A stretch of DNA of 9,524 nt from DATLEX01 sp035525045 (lineage in GTDB: Bacteria; Acidobacteriota; Thermoanaerobaculia; Gp7-AA8), in assembly GCA_035525045.1 (NCBI GenBank), contig DATLEX010000009.1, positions 1-9,524 on the forward strand, in the 5' to 3' direction. This document shows, in pieces, positions 1 to 6,103 of this stretch (position 1 is its first letter; every line of letters begins with the position of its first letter). A model generated the notes under the pieces. It saw only the letters and a list, made by a program, of their open reading frames with translations, ran no database searches and had not been told where the DNA came from. The translations under genes were made by a program, and so were the position numbers.

Positions 1-434
1 AGGCTCCGCTCGGTGTCGATGCCGTCGAGCACCACGTAGTGGAAGAAGTCGTACGAGCGGCCCGGCGCCTGGATGACCTGCAGCATCAAAATGAGCGGGT
101 TCCCGTCGAGGAGCTCACGCTCGACCATGAGCCGGTCTCCGGTCACCAGGCGGGCGTCGAATCCTCGTTGCCTGGCGGCCAGGACGAGGTCGATCGACAT
201 CACGCCGCCGCGCGTCTTTGGCAGGATTGCGTCCCACTCCTGCATGGTGGTGGAGTCGCCGTGGTGCTGCAGGACCGAGGAAAGCGATCCCGCGCCGCAC
301 GATTTGATGTCCCACAGCTGGAGGGGGACGTCGGGGATGACCCGGGCGGCGTTGCCGGCCTCGCGGGAGGCGGGCGTCCAGTAGACGCAGGAGGTGAGGA
401 GGAGGGGGATGAGGATGAGGACCGGATTCTTCAT
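1..434 (-). CDS. C39-like cysteine peptidase lipoprotein, PA2778-type (partial, C-terminus missing)
   Basis: This is the first 144 residues of a gene that runs off the left edge. The ATG at 434 is forced, because an in-frame TGA lies directly before it. The protein starts with a hydrophobic signal ending in the lipobox LTSC (Cys16), so it should be a lipoprotein. After a short linker comes a papain-like C39-type fold: a nucleophile region SCGAGSLSSVLQHHGD with Cys46, a central LPKTRGGVMSIDLVLAARQRGFDA stretch split over residues 71-94, and FFHYVVLDGID with the likely catalytic His132. From memory this order matches the 'PA2778 family cysteine peptidases', and the upstream gene is of the PA2779 type, which supports the call. 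Oddities: the core reads CGAG rather than the common CGPA, and the Gln nearest the nucleophile is seven residues before it, so the oxyanion residue is uncertain. The substrate is unknown. The family call is fairly sure, but activity is not shown. Confidence 0.75.
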   Translation of the reverse strand, partial: MKNPVLILIPLLLTSCVYWTPASREAGNAARVIPDVPLQLWDIKSCGAGSLSSVLQHHGDSTTMQEWDAILPKTRGGVMSIDLVLAARQRGFDARLVTGDRLMVERELLDGNPLILMLQVIQAPGRSYDFFHYVVLDGIDTERS

Positions 435-457
435 TCACCACGCATGATCACGAAAAT

Positions 458-482
458 CGGGCGGGCCGCCATGGCCCGCCCG
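458..482 (-). terminator. GC-rich hairpin with T-run between the two minus-strand genes
   Basis: There is a perfect 10-bp inverted repeat (CGGGCGGGCC / GGCCCGCCCG) around a 5-nt loop. On the minus strand it is followed by ATTTTCG, a short T-run, so it reads as a weak intrinsic terminator or attenuator 28 bp after the stop of the small exported protein gene. On the plus strand no T-run follows. Because the peptidase gene begins only 24 bp further on, partial read-through that lowers peptidase expression is a plausible inference. Confidence 0.55.
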
Positions 483-509
483 TGATGAAGCCTGCGACGC
501 CGGGAGCCG

Positions 510-875
510 TTATCCGGTCAGCGCGACGACGAGAATGAGGGCGGCGAGGGCGCCGATGCCGATCCAGATCCATTCCTGACGCGTCATGCCGGCGGCCTGA
601 ACCTGGTCGAGGTTCTGGGCGAGCTGGTGGAGATCCTGATTGGAGAGCTGCGCCAGGCGCTTCTCCACCTCTTCCGGGGTGAAACCGTTGGCGGCGAGGA
701 TCTTCGCCACCTGCTCGTTGGCCGCGAGGTCGCGGACGAGGGCCAGGTCGGCCTCCCGCGAGTCGAGGCTCTGGTTGGCGGTGGTCTTCGAGGGGGCGGG
801 ACCGGCGAACGCGGGGACGGCCGTGAAAGCGAAGATGAGGACGAGTACGATGAACGACTGGGAACGTTTGGACAC
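510..875 (-). CDS. Small exported membrane-anchored protein, PA2779/DUF6627-type
   Basis: This 121-residue protein starts with GTG at 875, chosen because a perfect AAGGAGGT ribosome site lies 4-5 nt upstream. Residues 1-24 form a signal peptide with an AFA|G cleavage site. Residues 38-96 are a charged helical region carrying VAKILAANGFTPEEVEKRL and a following LAQLSNQDLHQLAQNLDQ stretch, which I recognise as the core of the PA2779 family (DUF6627). Residues about 102-120 (WIWIGIGALAALILVVALTG) form a C-terminal membrane segment with almost no tail. The mature protein should be held in the inner membrane with its helical part in the periplasm. Family function is unknown. The gene sits just upstream of a PA2778-type C39-like peptidase, which is the same pairing known for the Pseudomonas genes. 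The helical region could be that peptidase's partner or substrate, but this is inference. Confidence 0.8.
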   Translation of the reverse strand: MSKRSQSFIVLVLIFAFTAVPAFAGPAPSKTTANQSLDSREADLALVRDLAANEQVAKILAANGFTPEEVEKRLAQLSNQDLHQLAQNLDQVQAAGMTRQEWIWIGIGALAALILVVALTG

Positions 876-1030
876 GACAACCTCCTTATCATTGTCCCGG
901 CGGTCAGGGCCGCAAGGCGGTCACTGGCAGACGGCTTCAGCAAGTCCCGGAGCAAGACGCGCACCAGTCGTTTGCCGGGCAAGCTGCTAGCATTTTAGTC
1001 GAAGAGCTGAGGCCCGTGAGGCCTCGACCG
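876..1030. other. Divergent intergenic region between the small exported protein gene and rel
   Basis: This 155-bp gap must hold the start signals of both directions. An 11-bp palindrome, TTGCCGGGCAA, lies at 972-982 and is followed by GCTAGC at 986-991; either could be an operator half-site. On the minus strand TAAAAT (992-997) resembles a -10 box but has no convincing -35. On the plus strand TAGCAT (988-993) is a poor -10 candidate for rel. I cannot place either promoter with confidence. Confidence 0.3.
880..887 (-). promoter_or_regulatory. Ribosome binding site fixing a GTG start
   Basis: AAGGAGGT on the minus strand is a full anti-Shine-Dalgarno match placed 4 nt before the GTG at 875. 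It decides the start of the small exported protein and suggests strong translation. Confidence 0.8.
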
Positions 1031-3205
1031 ATGATCCGTTTCGAAGACATTCTCGACAAGGTCGAGAGCTACAAGCCCGACTTCGACGAGGAGCTCCTCC
1101 AGAAGGCCTACATCTTCTCCGCCCGGGAGCACAAGGGGCAGGTCCGGAGCTCCGGCGAGCCGTATCTCGTCCATCCCCTCAACGTCGCCTACACCCTGGC
1201 CGACATGCGCCTGGACGAGACCTCCATCGCCGTCGGCCTGCTCCACGACGTGCTCGAAGACACCTTGACCACCAAGGAGAAGCTGGAGGAGCTGTTCGGC
1301 GAGGACGTGGCCGATCTGGTGGACGGGGTGACGAAGATCTCCCGCTACGCCTACGTCTCCAAGGAGGAGCAGCAGGCCGAGACCTTCCGGAAAATGCTCC
1401 TGGCCATGGTCTCGGACCTGCGGGTGGTGCTGGTCAAGCTGGCCGACCGGCTACACAACATGCGCACCCTGCAGTTCCTCCCCGACGAGAGGAGGGTCGC
1501 CGTGGCCAACGAGACCCTCGAGATCTACGCTCCCATCGCCAACCGCCTCGGCATGGGCCGGGTCAAGAGCGAGCTGGAGGACCTCTCCTTCCGCCATCTC
1601 CATCCCCGCGAGTACGAGGAGCTGCGCGCGGCCGTGGACGAGAAGCTCTCGGTGTCGGGCGAGGTCGTGGACCGGATCAGGGCCACACTCTCGAACAGAC
1701 TGAAGGAGAGCGAGATCGAGGGAGAAGTCACCGGGCGGGTCAAGTCGATGTTCTCGATCTGGACCAAGCTCCAGCGCCAGGAGATCGACATCGGCCAGCT
1801 CTACGACTACCTCGCGTTCCGGATCATCTCCAGCAGCGTCAGGGACTGCTACGCCTGCCTCGGCATCATTCATCAGATGTGGCGTCCGGTTCCGGGCCGG
1901 ATCAAGGACTACATCGCGATGCCCAAGCCGAACTTCTACCAGTCGCTCCACACCACCGTGGTGGCCGAGCGGGGACAGCCCTTCGAGGTGCAGATCCGGA
2001 CCCGGGAGATGGACCTGATCGCCGAGCAGGGCATCGCCGCGCACTGGAAGTACAAGGAAGGGCGCGTGGGGGCGTCGAGCGAGGATGCGAACTTCCTCTG
2101 GCTGCGCCAGCTTGTGGAGTGGCAGAACGAGATCAAGGACCCGCGGGTCTTCATGAACTCGCTGAAGATCGACCTCTACCCCGACGAGGTCTACACCTTC
2201 ACCCCCAAGGGAGACGTCTTCGCCTTCCCGCGCGGAGCGACGCCCCTCGACTTCGCCTATCGCATCCACACCGACGTCGGGCACCGTTGCGTCGGCGCGC
2301 GGGTCAACGGCAAGCTCGTCCCGCTGCGCACGCCGCTGAAGAACGGTGACATCGTGGAGATCGTCACCGGCGCCTCCCAGACGCCGAGCCGCGAGTGGGC
2401 CAACATGGTGGTGACCTCGCGGGCCCGGCACAAGATCCGGCACTGGCTCAACGCCGAGCAGAAGAACCGCTCCATCGAGCTGGGACGGAAGCTGGTCGAG
2501 AAGGAGGCCAAGAAGTACAAGGTCCATTGGCGGAAGCTGGTGGCCGAGAACGCCCTCGACGGGATCCTCACCGAGCACGGCTTCGGCCGCCTCGACGACC
2601 TCTACGCCGACATCGGCTACGGGAAGGTCTCCGCCCGGTCGATCGTCGAGCGCTTCGTCACCGACGAGCAGAAGGAGAAGGGCCCCTCCGACGAGGGGGT
2701 CATCCAGGCCGCCGTCCGCAAGATCTTTCCCTTCACCGCCGCGGCCACCGCCATCAAGGTGCGCGGCTACGACGACCTGATGACCTACCTGGCCAAGTGC
2801 TGCAACCCCCTGCCGGGCGAGAAGATCGTCGGGTACGTGACCCGCGGCAAGGGGGTGGCCGTCCACAGCGGGAACTGCCCGAACGTGAAGAACCTGATGT
2901 TCAACCCCGACCGGGAGATCGCCGTGGAGTGGGCCGACCAGCGGCAGGCCCAGTACTACGTGGAGCTGGAGATCCTGATGGAGGACCGCCAGGGCATCCT
3001 GGCCCGGGTGGTCTCTGCCATCTCGAACCTGAAGACGAACATCCGTCAGATGGAGACCCGGACCGGCCAGGGGAAGGCCACCACGGAGCTGGTGCTGGAG
3101 ATTGCCGACCTCAAGCACCTGGAAAAGGTGACGCGGTCGCTGGTGGGGCTGGAAGGGGTGCTGCGGGTGGACCGGAAGTACAACATCCGGCACGCCACGG
3201 CGTAG
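1031..3205 (+). CDS. Bifunctional (p)ppGpp synthetase/hydrolase (Rel/SpoT family)
   Basis: This cytoplasmic enzyme makes (p)ppGpp from ATP and GTP/GDP and also hydrolyses it, driving the stringent response. I start it at ATG 1031 (724 residues, begins MIRFEDILDKV) with GAGG 9 nt upstream; a GTG at 1016 would add five residues. The hydrolase domain (about 20-180) keeps Arg39, His48, HDVLED at 72-77, Asp139 and Asn143. The synthetase domain (about 235-345) has Asp259, GRIKDYIAMPKPNFYQSLHT with Tyr303, and EVQIRT with Glu319. The RIKD signature is the RxKD type of bifunctional enzymes, not the ExDD type of synthetase-only RelA. TGS is at about 386-447, a Cys-Cys...His...Cys zinc-finger region at 590-616, and ACT at about 642-715. 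Length and residue spacing are normal for the family. Both active sites look intact. It is probably the main or only long RSH of the organism, so 'rel' or 'spoT' could both apply. Confidence 0.96.
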   Translation: MIRFEDILDKVESYKPDFDEELLQKAYIFSAREHKGQVRSSGEPYLVHPLNVAYTLADMRLDETSIAVGLLHDVLEDTLTTKEKLEELFGEDVADLVDGVTKISRYAYVSKEEQQAETFRKMLLAMVSDLRVVLVKLADRLHNMRTLQFLPDERRVAVANETLEIYAPIANRLGMGRVKSELEDLSFRHLHPREYEELRAAVDEKLSVSGEVVDRIRATLSNRLKESEIEGEVTGRVKSMFSIWTKLQRQEIDIGQLYDYLAFRIISSSVRDCYACLGIIHQMWRPVPGRIKDYIAMPKPNFYQSLHTTVVAERGQPFEVQIRTREMDLIAEQGIAAHWKYKEGRVGASSEDANFLWLRQLVEWQNEIKDPRVFMNSLKIDLYPDEVYTFTPKGDVFAFPRGATPLDFAYRIHTDVGHRCVGARVNGKLVPLRTPLKNGDIVEIVTGASQTPSREWANMVVTSRARHKIRHWLNAEQKNRSIELGRKLVEKEAKKYKVHWRKLVAENALDGILTEHGFGRLDDLYADIGYGKVSARSIVERFVTDEQKEKGPSDEGVIQAAVRKIFPFTAAATAIKVRGYDDLMTYLAKCCNPLPGEKIVGYVTRGKGVAVHSGNCPNVKNLMFNPDREIAVEWADQRQAQYYVELEILMEDRQGILARVVSAISNLKTNIRQMETRTGQGKATTELVLEIADLKHLEKVTRSLVGLEGVLRVDRKYNIRHATA

Positions 3206-3215
3206 AGCCTACCGT

Positions 3216-3310
3216 GTCATCCTGAGCCGGCGAAGCGCGGCGAAGGACCCCCCGCCGGCGGAGCGGTTTTCGGCAGGGGGTCCTTCGCCGTCTCCGCGGC
3301 TCAGGATGAC
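3216..3310. repeat. Long near-perfect palindrome between convergent genes (REP-like)
   Basis: The outer arms GTCATCCTGAGCCG (3216-3229) and its complement (3297-3310) match over 14 bp. The inner arms CGGCGAAGGACCCCC (3238-3252) and complement (3276-3290) match over 15 bp, with a further GCCG/CGGC pairing (3254-3257 with 3271-3274) around a loop containing GGTTTT. Only short unpaired bulges (8 and 6 nt) separate the outer and inner arms. The element lies between the stops of rel and rpmB and could end transcription from both sides. The outer motif GTCATCCTGAGC followed by GAAGGA resembles, from memory, short dispersed intergenic repeats seen in many bacteria. Copy number in this genome cannot be judged from one window. 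Confidence 0.85.
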
Positions 3311-3323
3311 GCCGCAGATCCCC

Positions 3324-3518
3324 CTACCGGGCGGCTTTCCGGATCTTCCCCGTCCTGATGCAGCGGGTGCAGACGTTCAACCGCTTGACGGCCTTGCCGA
3401 CCACGACCCGGACGCGCTGGAGATTGGGCAGCCAGCGGCGGCTCGACACGTTATGGGCATGGCTGATCCGGCGGCCCGTCACCGGGGCTTTGCCGCACAC
3501 TTCACAGGTCTTGGCCAT
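3324..3518 (-). CDS. rpmB: 50S ribosomal protein L28
   Basis: The 64-residue protein begins MAKTCEVCGKAPVTGRRISH and is a full-length L28, a component of the large ribosomal subunit. It is the zinc-binding form: Cys5-x2-Cys8 and Cys50-x2-Cys53 are all present. The start at 3518 has GAGGA 6 nt upstream. It is a single-gene unit converging on rel, with its own promoter at 3551-3579. The last codon is only 14 bp from the long palindrome, which probably ends the transcript. The paired-cysteine form is often associated with zinc supply; whether the genome also has a cysteine-free paralogue cannot be seen here. Confidence 0.97.
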   Translation of the reverse strand: MAKTCEVCGKAPVTGRRISHAHNVSSRRWLPNLQRVRVVVGKAVKRLNVCTRCIRTGKIRKAAR

Positions 3519-3550
3519 CTCGAGTCCTCAAATAATGCAAAAGGGGGTGG

Positions 3551-3579
3551 ATTCTAGCGGCGGGGCCGATTCCGCGCAA
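3551..3579 (-). promoter_or_regulatory. Sigma-70-type promoter of rpmB
   Basis: On the minus strand TTGCGC (3579-3574) and TAGAAT (3556-3551) are separated by exactly 17 bp. The -10 box matches consensus at 5 of 6 bases and the -35 at 4 of 6. Transcription should start near 3544, giving a leader of about 25 nt that contains the ribosome site. Confidence 0.7.
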
Positions 3580-3642
3580 GGGGCCGGGGGCCTTTCCGGC
3601 ACAAACTGGCGTAATCGTTTCACTTATCTATTTTCCGTAGAG

Positions 3643-3671
3643 TTGACACCGCCACTTAAACGTTGTAATTT
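3643..3671 (+). promoter_or_regulatory. Candidate promoter of the pilMNOPQ operon
   Basis: A perfect -35 hexamer TTGACA (3643-3648) lies in a relatively AT-rich stretch upstream of pilM. Two -10 candidates follow: TGTAAT (3664-3669, 5 of 6 matches but only 15-bp spacing) and TAATTT (3666-3671, 17-bp spacing but 3 of 6 matches). Either start would leave a leader of about 65-70 nt before the pilM GTG. The rest of the 225-bp gap (3519-3743) holds the rpmB promoter and a run of GTGAG motifs just before pilM. Confidence 0.5.
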
Positions 3672-3743
3672 CGCATCACCTTTCTAGCGTCCGGAGCCAG
3701 TGCGAAGCCCAGTGAGAAGTGAGTGAGATGGATGGGGTGAGCG

Positions 3744-4802
3744 GTGTTCTTCTCAAAGAGCAAAAATGTCGTCGGCCTTGATATCGGCTCCTCAGCGGTC
3801 AAACTGGTTGAGCTGAAGGAGAAGAAGGGCGGCACGTATTCACTCGTGAAGCTCGGAATCGAGCGCCTTTCCCCCGAAGCCATCGTCGACGGGTCGATCA
3901 TGGACTCGTCCATGGTCGTGGAGACGATCTCGAAGCTGAACAGCGAGAAACAGGTCAAGAATTCCAATTACGCCACCTCGCTCTCCGGCCATTCGGTGAT
4001 CATCAAGAAGATCGCCCTGCCGGCCATGTCGCCCGAAGAGCTGGCCGAGTCGATCCAGTGGGAGGCGGAACAGTACATTCCGTTCGACATCAACGACGTG
4101 AATCTCGACTACGTCCCGCTGTCCGCGCCGGGCACGGGGGACAACGTCGAGGTCATCCTGGTGGCCGTGAAGAAGGAAAAGATCAACGACTACACCTCGG
4201 TGATCAGCCAGACCGGCAAGCTGCCGATGCTGGTCGACGTGGATGCGTTCGCTCTGCAGAACTGCTACGAGATGAACAACGACGTCGACGAGGACAAGGT
4301 CCTGGCCCTGGTCAACATCGGCGCCTCGGTGACCAATGTGAACGTCCTCTCCGGCTCCAGCTCCCTCTTCTGGCGCGACATCACCTTCGGCGGAAACCAG
4401 TACACCGACGCCATCCAGCGCGAGCTGAGCCTCTCGTTCGAGCAGGCCGAGGAGCTCAAGCGCGGCCGCCCGCAGGGCGACTACACCATCCAGCAGGTCA
4501 TCCCTATCCTCAACTCCGTGTCGGAGGACTTCGCCGGGGAGCTGCGCAAGACGCTCGACTTCTTCACCGCCACGTCGGGTGCCGAGCGCGTCGACGAGAT
4601 CGTCCTCGCCGGCGGCGGCTCGGGCGTGCTGAACCTCGATGCGATCCTGCGCGACAAGTTCGGCATGCCGGTGTCGATCCTCGATCCGTTCCGCCGCGTG
4701 AGTGTCGATGAGAGCGAGTTCAACCCCGAGGAACTGGCCGAGATTGCGCCGAGCATGGCCATCGCCGTCGGCCTGGCCATCAGGAAGCTGGGGGACGCTT
4801 GA
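3744..4802 (+). CDS. pilM: Type IV pilus assembly protein PilM (actin-like ATPase)
   Basis: PilM is a cytoplasmic FtsA/actin-like nucleotide-binding protein that docks the pilus machine to the inner membrane by binding the N-terminal tail of PilN. The 352 residues are the usual length. Seen in the sequence: the phosphate-1 motif VVGLDIGSSAVKLVEL (residues 9-24), SIQWEAEQYIPF (103-114), VDVDAFALQNCYE (164-176), the phosphate-2 motif VNIGASVTNVNVL (190-202), WRDITFGGNQYTDAI (210-224), the adenosine motif IVLAGGGSGVLNLDAIL (286-302), and the family ending IAPSMAIAVGLAIRKLG. The start is GTG 3744, preceded by GGGGTGA at 3-nt distance; no in-frame ATG fits the conserved N-terminus. It heads a five-gene operon and its TGA overlaps the pilN start by 4 bp, indicating coupled translation. 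Confidence 0.96.
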   Translation: MFFSKSKNVVGLDIGSSAVKLVELKEKKGGTYSLVKLGIERLSPEAIVDGSIMDSSMVVETISKLNSEKQVKNSNYATSLSGHSVIIKKIALPAMSPEELAESIQWEAEQYIPFDINDVNLDYVPLSAPGTGDNVEVILVAVKKEKINDYTSVISQTGKLPMLVDVDAFALQNCYEMNNDVDEDKVLALVNIGASVTNVNVLSGSSSLFWRDITFGGNQYTDAIQRELSLSFEQAEELKRGRPQGDYTIQQVIPILNSVSEDFAGELRKTLDFFTATSGAERVDEIVLAGGGSGVLNLDAILRDKFGMPVSILDPFRRVSVDESEFNPEELAEIAPSMAIAVGLAIRKLGDA

Positions 4803-5467
4803 TCAAGATCAACTTAGTGCGGGAGGGAAGGGCGGTTCGCGGTGCCGGAGCGGCACCGATGGCCGTCCCCGGAATCGGCGCAGGGGCCGGTCCGAATTTC
4901 AACAACATCCTGCTGTTCGGCCTGATCGGCCTGGCCGTGCTGGTGTCGGCCGCCTACTGGTTCATCAACAACCGGATGCTGGCGAACCGCGAGCAGATGG
5001 TCGCCGTCCGGCAGGTCGAGGCGCAGAAGCTGGAGGCCATCATCGCCGAGGTGGAAGCGTTCCAGAGGCGGAAGGACAGCCTGCAGAACCGCATCGACCT
5101 GATCAACCAGCTCAAGCAGAACCAGAAGGGGCCGGTGCGGATCCTGGACCGCATCAGCCAGGATCTGCCCGACCTGGTCTGGCTCGACCGGATGGCCGTG
5201 ACCGCCGGGCAAATCACGGTGACGGGGCGGGGCCTGAACCCCAACGCCATCGCCAACTTCGTGGAGAACATCAAGAACGACCCGTACTTCGAGGAGCCTG
5301 AGCTGAACAACCTGAGCCAGGTCAGCGCCGCGCCGCTCGTCTACGGGTTCGACATGAACTTCGGTTTCACGTACCAGCCGAAGACGGCCGGCGCGGCAGG
5401 CACACCTGCCGCCGCGGCGACCGGCACGGCCGCGGCGCCGCCAGCCGGCGGCGGGGCGGCGAGGTAG
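4799..5467 (+). CDS. pilN: Type IV pilus assembly protein PilN
   Basis: PilN is a bitopic inner-membrane protein that joins cytoplasmic PilM to periplasmic PilO. The start is TTG 4799 inside the pilM stop (TTGA overlap). It is chosen because it yields the conserved PilM-binding motif MIKINLV at the very N-terminus. A Gly/Ala/Pro-rich cytoplasmic linker follows (about 14-33), then one membrane segment (about 37-57) and a periplasmic coiled coil (about 60-110). A ferredoxin-like domain (about 115-190) contains ILDRISQDLPDLVWLDRM and ITVTGRGLNPNAIANFVENI. Residues from about 197 are a low-complexity Ala/Gly/Pro/Thr tail, absent from compact PilN proteins as far as I recall. The total of 222 residues is at the upper end for the family. 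Confidence 0.93.
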   Translation: MIKINLVREGRAVRGAGAAPMAVPGIGAGAGPNFNNILLFGLIGLAVLVSAAYWFINNRMLANREQMVAVRQVEAQKLEAIIAEVEAFQRRKDSLQNRIDLINQLKQNQKGPVRILDRISQDLPDLVWLDRMAVTAGQITVTGRGLNPNAIANFVENIKNDPYFEEPELNNLSQVSAAPLVYGFDMNFGFTYQPKTAGAAGTPAAAATGTAAAPPAGGGAAR

Positions 5468-5476
5468 GAGGCGGCG

Positions 5477-6103
5477 ATGGCCGGAATGAGTCTCGAAGGC
5501 AAGCCGTGGTACATGGCCGCGGGCATCGGCTTCGTGCTGGCGATCGTGGTCGTCTATGCCGCCCATGCCTACCTCGTCAGCCCGATCAAGGAGCAGATCG
5601 CGGCCGCGGAGACGCAGATCGCCGAGCTGGACAAGAAGATCGAGCAGGGGCGGGCCGCCGAGCGCAAGCTCCCGCAGTTCCGCGAGGAGGTTCGCCGGCT
5701 CGAGCTCGAGCTGGAAAAGCTCCGCCGGATCCTCCCCTCCACGCGCAACACCGAGGAGATCATCAAGAAGATCAAGTCGCTCGTCGATCAGGGCGACTTC
5801 GCTCTGCGCAAGCTCACCTTCCCCAGGCTCTCCGCGGCCAAGGATGGTGACCCGTACGCGGAGTGGCCGATCTCGGTCTCGGTGGATGGCCGCTACCACG
5901 ACCTGGCCATCCTCTTCAACCGGCTCAGCAACTTCTCCCGGATCATGAACGTCGAGCAGATCACCATCCTGGCCGGCAGCAACCAGACCATGCGCACGAT
6001 CTCCTCCGACTTCGTCGCCAAGACCTTCGTCTACGTCGAGAGCGAGGAAAGCGACACGGAGACGGCAGCCAAGGGCAAATCAGGCAAACCGGGTGGGGCA
6101 TGA
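5477..6103 (+). CDS. pilO: Type IV pilus assembly protein PilO
   Basis: PilO forms heterodimers with PilN in the inner membrane and carries the signal on to PilP. The ATG at 5477 has AGGAGG 5 nt upstream. The 208-residue protein has one membrane segment (about 14-34), a charged coiled coil (about 37-86) and a paired ferredoxin-like domain (about 95-190). Family-typical stretches include LRRILPSTRNTEEIIKKI (82-99) and VSVDGRYHDLAILFNRLSNF (134-153), the core PilO signature. The last 20 residues are a charged, Gly/Lys-rich tail. It lies 9 bp after pilN, and its TGA overlaps the pilP ATG by 4 bp, so all four genes are tightly coupled. Confidence 0.95.
   Translation: MAGMSLEGKPWYMAAGIGFVLAIVVVYAAHAYLVSPIKEQIAAAETQIAELDKKIEQGRAAERKLPQFREEVRRLELELEKLRRILPSTRNTEEIIKKIKSLVDQGDFALRKLTFPRLSAAKDGDPYAEWPISVSVDGRYHDLAILFNRLSNFSRIMNVEQITILAGSNQTMRTISSDFVAKTFVYVESEESDTETAAKGKSGKPGGA

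Noticed and set aside
115..441. Open frame on the minus strand starting at 441
   Set aside because: It is Pro/Arg/His-rich and out of frame with the lipoprotein that starts at 434, whose lipobox and C39-like motifs are convincing.
39..485. Open frame on the plus strand across the left edge
   Set aside because: It overlaps the peptidase gene on the opposite strand, has no ribosome site or recognisable motif, and has a composition typical of a shadow frame.
1016..1030. Five-residue extension of rel from GTG 1016
   Set aside because: The family N-terminus normally begins at the MIRFEDIL-type sequence, and GAGG at 1018-1021 suits the ATG at 1031.
1451..3193. Long open frame on the minus strand opposite rel (580 codons)
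   Set aside because: It lies wholly opposite the conserved rel gene, has a low-complexity Val/Leu/Asp/His/Gly-rich composition typical of antisense GC-rich frames, and shows no recognisable domain.
3306..3557. Plus-strand open frame across the palindrome and rpmB
   Set aside because: It runs antisense to a clear L28 gene and begins inside the palindrome; there is no independent coding evidence.
3606..3622. Sigma-54-like pattern CTGGC-N7-TTTCA upstream of pilM
   Set aside because: The nearly invariant G of the -12 GC is replaced by T, and a better TTGACA box lies downstream. The match is too weak to claim.
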